A DNA stretch of 64,000 bases from the NCBI RefSeq assembly GCF_024168045.1, contig NZ_CP100126.1, positions 823,501 through 887,500 of the forward strand. Reading direction: 5' to 3'. The stretch is from Dorea longicatena. Lineage in GTDB: Bacteria > Bacillota > Clostridia > Lachnospirales > Lachnospiraceae. Of the stretch, positions 53,645-62,475 are shown piece by piece. The notes beneath the pieces are model-generated. The model saw only the letters and a list, made by a program, of their open reading frames with translations, was not told the DNA's origin and did not search any database. Each line of letters starts with the position of its first letter. The first letter of the stretch is position 1. A program made the translations under genes and the position numbers.

Positions 53645-54850
53645 ATGAAAAAGAGAACATATCGGCTGTTGTGTGTACTTGCAGGTACAGTGCTTCTGGT
53701 AACAGGAGCACTGACCGGGTGCAGCACCTCAGGCAAATCGGGTGTATCGAAAGGTGACGGAATACAGCAGACGGAAGAAGCAGGGGCGGCAGAAAAACAT
53801 GCTCCGAAGATAGACGGTCTTGAGTATAAGAAAACAATGAAGCTGAAATATGCTACGGGTTTTGATGTCTATTATTATAAAGAAGGATATAAATTACTGG
53901 ACGTACACGAAGACAGGCAGTATCTGATTGTGCCGGAAGGTAAGAAGAAACCGGCAGATCTGGATAAAGAAATAGTGGTATTAAAACAGCCATTGGAGCA
54001 CATTTATCTCGCAGCAACATCGGCAATGGCATTGTTTGATGCGATGGATGGGCTGGACAGTATCCGGATGTCGGGAGCACAGGCTTCGGACTGGTATATT
54101 GATCATGCGAAGAAAGCAATGGAAGACGGTAAGATCCTGTTTGCAGGAAAATACAGCGAACCGGATTATGAAATGCTGATAGATGAGGACTGTGATCTTG
54201 CAATTGAATCCACGATGATCCTGCATACACCAAAGGTTCAGGAGATGATCGAAGATCTGGATATTCCGGTGTTTATTGACCGTTCCAGTTATGAAAGTCA
54301 TCCGCTTGGAAGGACGGAGTGGATCAAAGCATATGCAGCAATGCTGAACAAAGAAGATGCAGCAGATACATTTTTTGATACACAGACAGAAGTGATCGGC
54401 AGTCTGAAAGATTTTAAGAATACAGGAAAAACAGTTGCTTATTTCTTTGTGAACACAGATGGAACAGTGGTCGTAAGAAGCAGTAGTGATTATATTCCGA
54501 AGATGATCGATATTGCCGGAGGAAAATACATTTTTCAGGATTTTAAGAACACAAAAAGCAAGAGTGCTTCTGTGGAACTGTCGATGGAAGAGTTTTATGC
54601 AAAAGCAAAGAATGCAGATTATCTGATCTATAATGCATCGATCGACAGTCCGATCAATAGCATTGCAGATCTGACAGCAAAGAGTGAATTGTTCGCAGAT
54701 TTTAAGGCAGTGAAGAGCGGAAATGTGTGGTGCACCGGAAAATCACTGTATCAGGCAACGGACATTGTGGGAAATCTGATTACGGATATCAATCTGATGC
54801 TGACAGATGGAGATGAGAGTGGTATGACATTCTTGTATCGGGTAAAATAA
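53645..54850 (+). CDS. corrinoid/iron-complex ABC transporter substrate-binding lipoprotein (BtuF-like)
   Basis: 401 residues. Lipoprotein signal peptide with lipobox LTGC, lipidated Cys26. A class III (helical-backbone) binding protein follows: lobe 1 about 50-225 (IDGLEYKKTMKLKYATGFDVYYY, YLIVPEGKKKPADLDKEIVVLKQP, GKILFAGKYSEPDYEMLI), linking helix, and lobe 2 about 230-400 (TVAYFFVNTDGTVVVRSSSDYIPKMIDIAGGKYIF, VWCTGKSLYQATDIVGNLITDI). GGAG at 53635-53638 supports ATG 53645. It is second in the riboswitch operon, so corrinoid is the likely ligand; heme or siderophore cannot be excluded by sequence alone. Confidence 0.9.
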   Translation: MKKRTYRLLCVLAGTVLLVTGALTGCSTSGKSGVSKGDGIQQTEEAGAAEKHAPKIDGLEYKKTMKLKYATGFDVYYYKEGYKLLDVHEDRQYLIVPEGKKKPADLDKEIVVLKQPLEHIYLAATSAMALFDAMDGLDSIRMSGAQASDWYIDHAKKAMEDGKILFAGKYSEPDYEMLIDEDCDLAIESTMILHTPKVQEMIEDLDIPVFIDRSSYESHPLGRTEWIKAYAAMLNKEDAADTFFDTQTEVIGSLKDFKNTGKTVAYFFVNTDGTVVVRSSSDYIPKMIDIAGGKYIFQDFKNTKSKSASVELSMEEFYAKAKNADYLIYNASIDSPINSIADLTAKSELFADFKAVKSGNVWCTGKSLYQATDIVGNLITDINLMLTDGDESGMTFLYRVK

Positions 54851-54861
54851 TACAGTATAAT

Positions 54862-54899
54862 AATCAGGTGGGCGTTTGGATGTGTTCACCTGATTTTTT
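54862..54899 (+). terminator. intra-operon terminator between binding protein and permease
   Basis: ATCAGGTG (54863-54870) pairs with CACCTGAT (54887-54894), followed by TTTTT, right before the permease ribosome binding site. It should let some transcription through and keep the binding proteins in excess over the membrane parts. Confidence 0.8.
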
Positions 54900-54912
54900 A
54901 AAAGGAGAAACG

Positions 54913-55938
54913 ATGGAGAAAGAGAATTTCAGGCGGCGTTCCAGATACATCCTGGTATTCGGGGTTCTGGCAGCGGCGTTCTGTGTTGTAACAGTTTTAA
55001 ATATTAATACGGGAAATGTCCATATTTCAATAGCAGAAATATGCAAGATACTGATTCGAAGAGGCGGAGAAGGAACAGAGGCAAACATTATATGGAAGAT
55101 ACGACTTCCGAGAGTACTGATGGCGGCAATCCTGGGAGGCGCATTGTCATTATCCGGGTTTCTGCTTCAGACATTTTTCTCAAATCCGATTGCAGGTCCG
55201 TTTGTTCTGGGAATTTCTTCCGGGGCGAAGATGATGGTAGCGCTGGTAATGATATTTTTCCTGGAGAGATATGCTTTTGTATCTTCTTATACGTTGATCA
55301 TTGCTGCATTTGCGGGTGCACTTATTTCCACTGGATTTATCCTGTTGTTGTCCAGGAAAATGACACATATGGCAACCCTTCTTGTGGGTGGAATCATGAT
55401 TGGATATATCTGCTCGGCAATTACTGATTTTGTTGTAACCTTTGCGGAAGATTCCGATATTGTCAATCTGCATGGATGGTCACAGGGAAGCTTTTCGGGA
55501 ATGAACTGGAGTAATGTAGAGGTTGCCGCTACTGTAATCGGTGTGACGGTGGTACTTACATTTTTTCTGTCAAAACCAATCGGGGCATATCAGCTGGGGG
55601 AAGCATACGCACAGAGCATGGGAGTAAATATCAGATTTTTCAGGGTAGCACTGATTCTTTTGTCCAGTGTGCTTTCTGCCAGTGTGACAGCTTTCGCAGG
55701 TCCGATCTCATTCGTGGGAATTGCTGTTCCATACCTGATAAAGCATGCGCTGCAGACATCGAAACCGTTGGTTGTGATACCGGGAACATTTATCGGAGGT
55801 GCAGTATTTTGTATGATCTGTGATCTGATTGCAAGGATGGCATTTGCACCGATGGAACTGAATATCAGTACGGTGACATCGATATTCGGTGCACCGATAG
55901 TCATATTTATGATGGTACACGGACAGAAAGGCAGGTAG
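54913..55938 (+). CDS. FecCD/BtuC-type ABC transporter permease
   Basis: 341 residues with about nine to ten membrane helices. Family motifs are RLPRVLMAAILGGALSLSGFLLQTFFSNPIAGPFVLGISSGA, the coupling region LGEAYAQSMGVNIRFFR, and AGPISFVGIAVPYLIKHAL (a close variant of GPIxFVGLxxPHxxR). AAAGGAGA at 54901-54908 selects ATG 54913; the open frame begins earlier, inside the terminator. With the ATPase that starts three bases after its stop codon, it forms the importer core. The riboswitch points to corrinoid import. Confidence 0.92.
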   Translation: MEKENFRRRSRYILVFGVLAAAFCVVTVLNINTGNVHISIAEICKILIRRGGEGTEANIIWKIRLPRVLMAAILGGALSLSGFLLQTFFSNPIAGPFVLGISSGAKMMVALVMIFFLERYAFVSSYTLIIAAFAGALISTGFILLLSRKMTHMATLLVGGIMIGYICSAITDFVVTFAEDSDIVNLHGWSQGSFSGMNWSNVEVAATVIGVTVVLTFFLSKPIGAYQLGEAYAQSMGVNIRFFRVALILLSSVLSASVTAFAGPISFVGIAVPYLIKHALQTSKPLVVIPGTFIGGAVFCMICDLIARMAFAPMELNISTVTSIFGAPIVIFMMVHGQKGR

Positions 55939-55941
55939 GAA

Positions 55942-57036
55942 ATGAAAGATTATTATATAAAGACGAAAGACCTTTCTGTAGGATATCAGGGAAAGGTGTT
56001 GATCCGTGATATCAATCTGGATATAAAAAAGGGGGAGATCGTTACCCTGATCGGACCAAATGGTGCGGGAAAATCTACCATATTAAAGAGCGTTACCAGA
56101 CAGTTGAAACTGATCGGAGGCGAAGTCTATCTAGATTCAGATGAGATACGGAAGCTCTCTTATAAGAGTATGGCCAGGAAGGTGGCAGTAATGCTGACAG
56201 AACGGATGAAACCGGAACTGATGACCTGTCACGATGTAGTGGCGACAGGGCGCTACCCGTATACCGGAAGATTGGGAGTCCTTTCCGGGGAAGACGAAAA
56301 CAAGGTGGATGAAGCATTGATGGCTGTGCATGCTCAGGAATTAGGAATCCGGAATTTTCTGGAAATCAGTGATGGACAGAGACAGCGTATATTATTGGCA
56401 AGAGCCATCTGTCAGGAACCGGAAGTCATGATCTTAGATGAGCCGACATCCTATCTGGACATCCGGCATAAATTGGAACTGCTGGAAATCTTAAGAAAGA
56501 TGGCAAAAGAAAAAGAAATAACAGTGATCATGTCCCTGCATGAGATCGATCTGGCACAGAAAATTTCAGATAAAGTAGTCTGCGTAAAAGGAGACAGGAT
56601 TGCAGGCTTTGGAAACCCGGAAGAAATATTTACGGAAGAAAAAATAAGGGAGCTGTATGGGATTGATAATGGTTATTATGATCCATGCTTTGGAAGTGTG
56701 GAACTTCCAAGGGTAGTGGGAAAACCGGAAGTTTTCGTCCTCTCATCTTGTGGAACCGGAATTCCGGTTTACCGGAAACTTCAGAAAGCCGGAATCCCAT
56801 TTGCTGCCGGAATCCTATATCCGGGCGAGTGCGACTATCAGCTCGCAAGACTGCTCGCATCCGAGATCATCAGTGAAGAACCATACGAGCCAATATCCTG
56901 CGAGACCTACCGAAAAGCATTAGAAATGATGGAACAATGCAAAAAAGTGATCAATGCCGGAGTCAAAACCGGAAAGATGAATCAGAAAGCAGAGGAACTG
57001 CTTAAGATTGCGGAAGAGAGAGGGATGTTAATTTAA
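55942..57036 (+). CDS. iron-complex/cobalamin-type ABC ATPase with ~110-residue C-terminal extension
   Basis: 364 residues. Residues 1-250 are a FecE/BtuD-type ATPase with Walker A LIGPNGAGKSTILKSV, signature ISDGQRQRILLARAI (Asp replaces the first Gly of SGGQ), Walker B VMILDEPTSYLD and switch MSLHEID. Residues about 252-364 are an extra domain (VGKPEVFVLSSCGTGIPVYRKL, AGILYPGECDYQLARLLAS, then a helical tail). Plain BtuD proteins end near 250-260, so the extension is notable; it could sense ligand or dimerise. The stop codon lies inside the left 20-bp arm of the downstream inverted-repeat element. Confidence 0.9.
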   Translation: MKDYYIKTKDLSVGYQGKVLIRDINLDIKKGEIVTLIGPNGAGKSTILKSVTRQLKLIGGEVYLDSDEIRKLSYKSMARKVAVMLTERMKPELMTCHDVVATGRYPYTGRLGVLSGEDENKVDEALMAVHAQELGIRNFLEISDGQRQRILLARAICQEPEVMILDEPTSYLDIRHKLELLEILRKMAKEKEITVIMSLHEIDLAQKISDKVVCVKGDRIAGFGNPEEIFTEEKIRELYGIDNGYYDPCFGSVELPRVVGKPEVFVLSSCGTGIPVYRKLQKAGIPFAAGILYPGECDYQLARLLASEIISEEPYEPISCETYRKALEMMEQCKKVINAGVKTGKMNQKAEELLKIAEERGMLI

Positions 57037-57658
57037 TTGGGATTTAATTCAGGAAGGCTGTGGATACCCGAACCGGAATAAAGCTTGGAAAGGCGTTCCT
57101 GCTCAGGTTCCATCGGCGGGTCAATTCTAAAGGGGCAAAATTCTTCTAAAAGCAGGCTTTCAAAATTTGAAACTCGGCATACGCCTCAGACAGTCAAATT
57201 TTGAAAACCCAACGCATAATTTTGAAGCTTAACTATTTCCAACACCTTCTCCACATTCACTGGAACGGCTTCCTACTTTTTATTCCGTGGGTATCAAATG
57301 CCTTACGAATGAAATGACAAATGCGTAACCGTAGTGGCCTCCACCGGGTTACACTTCCGGGCATTTCATTTATTAACATCCGCTGCCAGTCACGACTTGA
57401 AGGAAACAATAGATAAGGATTATTGTGAATGTGGAATGCCGTTAGAAACAATTAGAGAGTCAGAAGCACCGTTAAAGGAACGAAGCGAACGTGTTTGAGG
57501 CGAACGCCGAGTTTGAGCGTAGTTCCTTTGCTTTTAGGTGATTTTGGCTCTCTTAGTGTTTCTTATGGTATGGAACCTGAACAAGAAGCCTTATCTATTG
57601 TTTCCTTCAAGGACTGAGAGGCCGTTTCCCCGTTAATAAATTAAATCCCAATTAAATT
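57030..57658. other. 629-bp structured non-coding element with 20-bp terminal inverted repeats
   Basis: No supported gene. The outer arms 57030-57049 and 57639-57658 are perfect inverted repeats (AATTTAATTGGGATTTAATT), flanked by TTA on both sides if the unit is taken as 57031-57657. Inside are long pairings: 57063-57083 with 57279-57295; 57091-57099 with 57262-57270; 57103-57113 with 57570-57580 (11 bp); 57158-57170 with 57194-57206 (13 bp); 57250-57260 with 57425-57435 (11 bp); a long hairpin at 57308-57370; a long imperfect hairpin at about 57445-57565; and 57396-57418 with 57589-57611 (23 bp, perfect). Several cross, which implies pseudoknots if the element is transcribed. Candidates are a large ornate RNA or a MITE-like repeat. 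Confidence 0.7.
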
Positions 57659-58942
57659 TAATGTCGCATAAAATTCCGGATAGGACACATCCACACACTG
57701 ACTGTCTATAATCTGTGTTTCTCCGTCAGCAGCGAGCCCGGCAATCGAGAACGCCATCGCAATTCGGTGATCCAGATAACTCTGGATAGAAGCACCGCCA
57801 AGATGGCCGGTTCCCTCAATGATCATACCATCATCCGTCGGTGTGATATCAGCACCCATAGCCTTTAATCCGGCAGTAACCGTATCGATACGGTTCGTTT
57901 CTTTCACCTTTAATTCAGCAGCATCTTTGATCACTGTCTGACCCTCGGCAAAAGCAGCCATGACCGCAATCATCGGGATCTCATCGATCAGAGTCGGGAT
58001 GGTATCACCTTCGATCACAGTTCCTTTTAAGCGGCTGTGACGTACAAGAAGATCCGCACGTCCTTCCCCACCTTCGAAAGTCTGGCTGATTGTCTCAATG
58101 TCGGCGCCCATATCTTTGCAGACCTTTAAGAATCCGGCACGTGTGAAGTTGGTCCCGACATTTCTGACCAGAAGCTCCGAGCCAGGAACCAGAAGTGCGG
58201 CAGCAATAAAGTAAGCAGCAGAAGAGATATCTCCGGGTACGCAGATCTGCTGACCGAAAAGCTCTTTACAAGGTTCTACATGAGCAGTTGCAGTTCCGTC
58301 TGTATGAAGATCTGTTGCAACACATGCACCGAATCCCTGTAACATCAGTTCTGTATGGTTGCGCGAAAGAGCTGGCTCTGTGACAGAAGTCGGACCCTCC
58401 GCATAAAGACCGGCCAAAAGGACGGCTGATTTTACCTGTGCGGATGCAACCGGAGACTGATAATGGATACCGTGCAATTCTCCCGGTTCGATTCGGAGAG
58501 GTGCACAATCGTTATCATTCAGACTGGTGATGTGAGCCCCCATGCTGTTTAAAGGTGTCATAATACGTTTCATTGGTCTGGAATTCAGAGAAGCATCTCC
58601 GGATAATGTTGTTGCAAAGTTCTGCCCAGATAGAATTCCGGAGATCAGACGCGTGGTTGTTCCGCTGTTTCCTACATTTAAAGTAGAAGCAGGTGCATTA
58701 AGTCCCCGTAATCCTTTACCATGCACCAGGATGCAGGATGGTTTCTTCTCAATCTCCACACCCATCCTGCGGAAGCAGTCAATGGTAGACAGACAGTCTG
58801 CGCCTTCCAGAAAATGTGTGATCTCTGTGGTTCCAAGTGCAATGGAACCTAACATAATAGAACGATGAGAGATGGATTTATCTCCCGGTATCGTTACTTC
58901 TCCCTTTAATCCCTTTACAGGACGGATTGTTCTAACGTTCAT
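57641..58942 (-). CDS. aroA: 3-phosphoshikimate 1-carboxyvinyltransferase (EPSP synthase)
   Basis: 433 residues from ATG 58942; TTG 58948 is a possible earlier start with a better-placed CAGG. It transfers enolpyruvyl from PEP to shikimate-3-phosphate. Motifs are IPGDKSISHRSIMLGSIA, LNVGNSGTTTRLISGILSGQ, SGDASLNSRPMKRIM, QVKSAVLLAGLYA and LDHRIAMAFSIAGL; the TIR-like class features are complete. It overlaps the end of tyrA by about 11 bases in a minus-strand operon. The last codons (LIGI, stop) lie within the right 20-bp arm of the adjoining inverted-repeat element. Confidence 0.96.
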   Translation of the reverse strand: MNVRTIRPVKGLKGEVTIPGDKSISHRSIMLGSIALGTTEITHFLEGADCLSTIDCFRRMGVEIEKKPSCILVHGKGLRGLNAPASTLNVGNSGTTTRLISGILSGQNFATTLSGDASLNSRPMKRIMTPLNSMGAHITSLNDNDCAPLRIEPGELHGIHYQSPVASAQVKSAVLLAGLYAEGPTSVTEPALSRNHTELMLQGFGACVATDLHTDGTATAHVEPCKELFGQQICVPGDISSAAYFIAAALLVPGSELLVRNVGTNFTRAGFLKVCKDMGADIETISQTFEGGEGRADLLVRHSRLKGTVIEGDTIPTLIDEIPMIAVMAAFAEGQTVIKDAAELKVKETNRIDTVTAGLKAMGADITPTDDGMIIEGTGHLGGASIQSYLDHRIAMAFSIAGLAADGETQIIDSQCVDVSYPEFYATLNLIGI

Positions 58943-60026
58943 ATACAATATACCTGAATTTCTGCAGTAATCCTACGGCGCGTTTGCTGGAATCTTCGTC
59001 GTAAAATTCAATACGCAGAACCCCTTCTTCAAATTCTCTGTTGTGTACAATTCCAATATTTTTGATGCTGATATTATTAGATGCAAGGATTGTTGCAATA
59101 GCAGCGATACCACCGGCTTCATCAATGATATCACAGTATACGGCAAACGATTTTTTGATAGGTCCCGCAGAGGACGAAGGCATGGAATTGCGATAATTCC
59201 TGGACGATTCAAATCGGGTATAAAGATCCAGGTCATCTTCACGTTCGACCGCTTCTTTGAAATCTTCGAGGGAGTCGATGTACTGATCCAGAATCTTTAC
59301 GATATTATCCTTGTTCTTCAGACAGATATTCTGCCACATGACCGGTGATGAAGAAGCAATACGTGTGATATCTTTAAATCCCCCGGCGGCAAGATTCTTC
59401 ATCATCTCATCTTTGGTGTCATGTGTTTTAACAAAGTTGACGAGTGTAGATGCAATGATATGAGGCAGATGACTGATCGTTCCGGTAATCTGGTCATGTA
59501 CCCGATAATCAAGGATAACCGGGAGTGCTTTCAGGCTTTCTACAAATTTTTCATAGGCTTCCACCTTTTCATGGGCGACCTGGTTGGTCGGTGTCAGAAT
59601 AAAATATGCATTTTCAATCAACATTGCCTTGGAATTACTGTATCCGCTTTTTTCAGAACCGGCCATCGGATGTCCCCCGATAAAGTATTTTCCGATACCG
59701 AGTGTCTGTACTTCCTCATGGATGTTCGCTTTTACACTTCCTACATCTGTAAGAATGCAGTCATCATCCAGATATTCTGTCAGTTGTTTGAGATAAGCAG
59801 TATTAGATGCAACAGGTGCGCATAAGAATATATAGTTACAATTATGGAAATTATTGTCAATCGTGGTTGCTGCCACATCGATGACAGATTCCTGGGTTGC
59901 AAGGGCAAGGGCTTCTTTATTTTTATCGAAAGCCACAATTTCGTAATCAGGATAGTACTGGCGGACGGCTTTTGCGATAGAACCGCCGATCAGTCCGAGT
60001 CCGATAAAACCGATTTTTTGTTTCAT
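58932..60026 (-). CDS. tyrA: prephenate dehydrogenase with C-terminal ACT domain
   Basis: 364 residues from ATG 60026; the frame opens seven codons earlier, but AAGGAG eight bases upstream fixes this start. NAD(P) loop IGFIGLGLIGGSIAKAV, active-site segments FIGGHPMAGSEKSGY and ISHLPHIIASTLV (catalytic His in SHLPH), and FKDITRIASSSPVMW. An ACT domain covers about 300-364 (FAVYCDIIDEAGGIAAIATILASNNISIKNIG), a likely site for feedback by tyrosine. It oxidatively decarboxylates prephenate to 4-hydroxyphenylpyruvate. Confidence 0.95.
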   Translation of the reverse strand: MKQKIGFIGLGLIGGSIAKAVRQYYPDYEIVAFDKNKEALALATQESVIDVAATTIDNNFHNCNYIFLCAPVASNTAYLKQLTEYLDDDCILTDVGSVKANIHEEVQTLGIGKYFIGGHPMAGSEKSGYSNSKAMLIENAYFILTPTNQVAHEKVEAYEKFVESLKALPVILDYRVHDQITGTISHLPHIIASTLVNFVKTHDTKDEMMKNLAAGGFKDITRIASSSPVMWQNICLKNKDNIVKILDQYIDSLEDFKEAVEREDDLDLYTRFESSRNYRNSMPSSSAGPIKKSFAVYCDIIDEAGGIAAIATILASNNISIKNIGIVHNREFEEGVLRIEFYDEDSSKRAVGLLQKFRYIVYER

Positions 60027-60117
60027 GATAGATTCTCCTTCCGGCAAGTTAGAATATATTTATAAAAAATTACGAATAAACAGTGTGAATAATTCATAAT
60101 CAAAAAACTTAGTTTCT

Positions 60118-60147
60118 ATTGTAACGTGCGACAGATGAATTTGTCAA
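60118..60147 (-). promoter_or_regulatory. promoter of tyrA-aroA (minus strand)
   Basis: On the minus strand TTGACA (60147-60142), 18-bp spacer, TACAAT (60123-60118), about 92 bp upstream of the tyrA start. The 345-bp region between tyrA and the EF-G-like gene otherwise holds only the plus-strand promoter below; it is very A+T-rich. Confidence 0.7.
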
Positions 60148-60304
60148 CACTATAATACTTTAAAGCGAAAAAGCAATGTGCAGAAACGGTGGAAAATGAT
60201 GCAAACTGTATGATAAAATTGTAAAGAAAATTCAGAAATAAGTATAAAATTACATATATTTAAAAATAAATACAAAAATGATATGGTTAAAGTGTATAAA
60301 AGTG

Positions 60305-60333
60305 TTGTAAAAAAAGCAAAAGTTTAGTACAAT
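60305..60333 (+). promoter_or_regulatory. promoter of the EF-G-like gene
   Basis: TTGTAA (60305-60310), 17-bp spacer, TACAAT (60328-60333), 39 bp before the start codon. Confidence 0.65.
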
Positions 60334-60371
60334 ATTTACATGAGATTTTACCAAAATAAGGAGGCAGCTAT

Positions 60372-62447
60372 ATGAAAGTTTACAGAACGGACGAAATCAG
60401 GAACGTGGTTCTCTTAGGACACGGTGGAAGCGGAAAGACCAGTCTTGCAGAGGCCATGGCATATGTATCAGGGGCAACAAGCCGAATGGGAAAGATTGCA
60501 GATGGCAACACGATCAGTGATTTTGATAAAGAAGAGCAAAAACGTGAATTTTCGATCAGTACAAGCTTGGTTCCGATCGAATGGGAGAAAGCGAAGATTA
60601 ATATTCTGGATACACCGGGATATTTCGATTTTGTGGGAGAAGTCGAAGAAGCTGTAAGTGCTGCCGATGCAGCCGTTATCGTTGTATCAGGCAAGGCAGG
60701 TGTGGAAGTCGGAACAGAGAAGGCATGGGAACTCTGTGATAAGTACAAACTTCCGAGAATGGTATATGTAACAGAGATGGATGTGGATGATGCGAGCTTC
60801 CGTCAGGTAGTACAGGATCTGACGGAACGTTACGGAAAGGTGATCGCACCACACTTCCAGCCGATCCGTGAGAATGAAAAACTGGTAGGATATGTGAACG
60901 TTATTAAGAATGCAGCAAGACGTTATACAGGCGTAGGACAGAGAGAAGAATGTGAGATTCCGGAATATTGTAAACCGAATCTGGAGATCTACCGTGATAA
61001 ATTACTGGAGGCAGTTGCAGAGACCAGTGAAGCGTTTATGGAAAGATATTTTGAAGGAGATGAATTCTCTGTAGAAGAGATCCGTTCTGCAATGCGTACG
61101 GAAGTTATGGACGGAGATATCGTACCGGTTGCAATGGGATCTAATATCCAGGCGCAGGGAGTTGCCAATTTGCTTTCTGATATCGTAAGATTCTTCCCGA
61201 GTCCGGACAGCAGAAGCTGTGCAGGAATCAACCGCAAGACGAATGAGATCTTTGAAGGCAATTATGACTTTGCAAAAGCAAAATCAGCATATGTATTCAA
61301 GACAATGGTAGATCCGTTTATCGGAAAGTATTCGTTCGTGAAAGTATGTTCCGGAGTATTAAAAGGGGACGATATTTTGTATAACGGAGATTCCGATGCA
61401 GAAGCAAAACTTGGAAAGATTTATACAATGGTGGGAAATAAACCGACCGAGGTCAGTGAGTTGTTTGCAGGAGATATCGGAGCAATTGCAAAGCTTGCAA
61501 ATACAAAGACAGGAGATACGCTTTCTACTAAAAATACACCGGTGATGTATGGAAAGACAGAATATTCCAAACCATATACATATATGAAATATGTCTGCAA
61601 CAATAAAGGAGATGAAGATAAAGTATCTCAGGCATTACAGAAGATGATGGCAGAAGATGTAACACTGAAAACAGTCAATGACAGTGAGAACCGTCAGACA
61701 CTTCTTTATGGAATGGGAGACCAGCATCTGGAGATTACGGCAAGTAAACTTGCTGCACGTTATAAATGTGAGATCAGACTGGAGACACCAAAGGTAGCTT
61801 TCCGTGAGACGATCAAGAAGAAATCTGACGTAGATTCCAAATATAAGAAACAGTCCGGAGGTCATGGACAGTATGGTCATGTCAAGATGAGATTCGAAGC
61901 GTCCGGTGATCTGGAGACGCCTTATGTATTCGAAGAAGAAGTTGTCGGCGGAGCTGTTCCGAAGAATTATTTCCCGGCAGTTGAAAAAGGCTTGCAGGAA
62001 GCAGTTGTAAAAGGTCCTCTTGCAGGATATCCGGTAGTCGGTGTGAAAGCCGTATTATATGATGGCTCTTATCATCCGGTGGATTCATCCGAGATGGCAT
62101 TCAAGACAGCAACAGTCCAGGCATTCAAGAAAGGCTTCATGGAAGCTTCTCCGGTATTGCTGGAACCAATTGCGTCTCTTACGGTTACGATTCCGGATGA
62201 TTATACCGGAGATGTTATGGGCGATCTGAATAAGAGACGCGGACGTGTACTCGGTATGAATCCGGTTTCCGGTGGAAGGCAGGAAATCGTGGCAGATATC
62301 CCGATGACGGGACTCTTTGGATACTGTACTGTATTAAGATCTATGACAGGTGGAAGAGGTGTATATTCTTATGAATTTGCACGTTATGAACAGGCACCGT
62401 CAGATGTACAGGAAGCAGAGATTGCTAAGCGTGCAAAAGAGGAGTAA
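60372..62447 (+). CDS. elongation factor G-like GTPase (EF-G homologue, type 2)
   Basis: 691 residues, full EF-G domain order: GTP-binding domain I (about 1-270), II, III, IV (with HGQYGHVKMRFEAS) and V (GDLNKRRGRVLGMNPVSGGRQEIVADIP). G1 is GHGGSGKTS (16-24) and G3 is DTPGYFDF. The G4 motif is TEMD (134-137) instead of the guanine-specifying NKMD. The G-box deviation and the EEQKREFSIST effector segment mark a type 2 paralogue rather than the housekeeping FusA. It may act in translocation under stress or in recycling. It starts after AAGGAGG (60358-60364). Confidence 0.9.
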   Translation: MKVYRTDEIRNVVLLGHGGSGKTSLAEAMAYVSGATSRMGKIADGNTISDFDKEEQKREFSISTSLVPIEWEKAKINILDTPGYFDFVGEVEEAVSAADAAVIVVSGKAGVEVGTEKAWELCDKYKLPRMVYVTEMDVDDASFRQVVQDLTERYGKVIAPHFQPIRENEKLVGYVNVIKNAARRYTGVGQREECEIPEYCKPNLEIYRDKLLEAVAETSEAFMERYFEGDEFSVEEIRSAMRTEVMDGDIVPVAMGSNIQAQGVANLLSDIVRFFPSPDSRSCAGINRKTNEIFEGNYDFAKAKSAYVFKTMVDPFIGKYSFVKVCSGVLKGDDILYNGDSDAEAKLGKIYTMVGNKPTEVSELFAGDIGAIAKLANTKTGDTLSTKNTPVMYGKTEYSKPYTYMKYVCNNKGDEDKVSQALQKMMAEDVTLKTVNDSENRQTLLYGMGDQHLEITASKLAARYKCEIRLETPKVAFRETIKKKSDVDSKYKKQSGGHGQYGHVKMRFEASGDLETPYVFEEEVVGGAVPKNYFPAVEKGLQEAVVKGPLAGYPVVGVKAVLYDGSYHPVDSSEMAFKTATVQAFKKGFMEASPVLLEPIASLTVTIPDDYTGDVMGDLNKRRGRVLGMNPVSGGRQEIVADIPMTGLFGYCTVLRSMTGGRGVYSYEFARYEQAPSDVQEAEIAKRAKEE

Positions 62448-62475
62448 TCAGTTAAGAAAATGTTAAAATAGAAGA

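Noticed and set aside
57037..57640. Group II intron or IS element in the structured block
   Set aside because: No domain V/VI consensus, no reverse transcriptase or transposase frame, and the frames present are short and interrupted.
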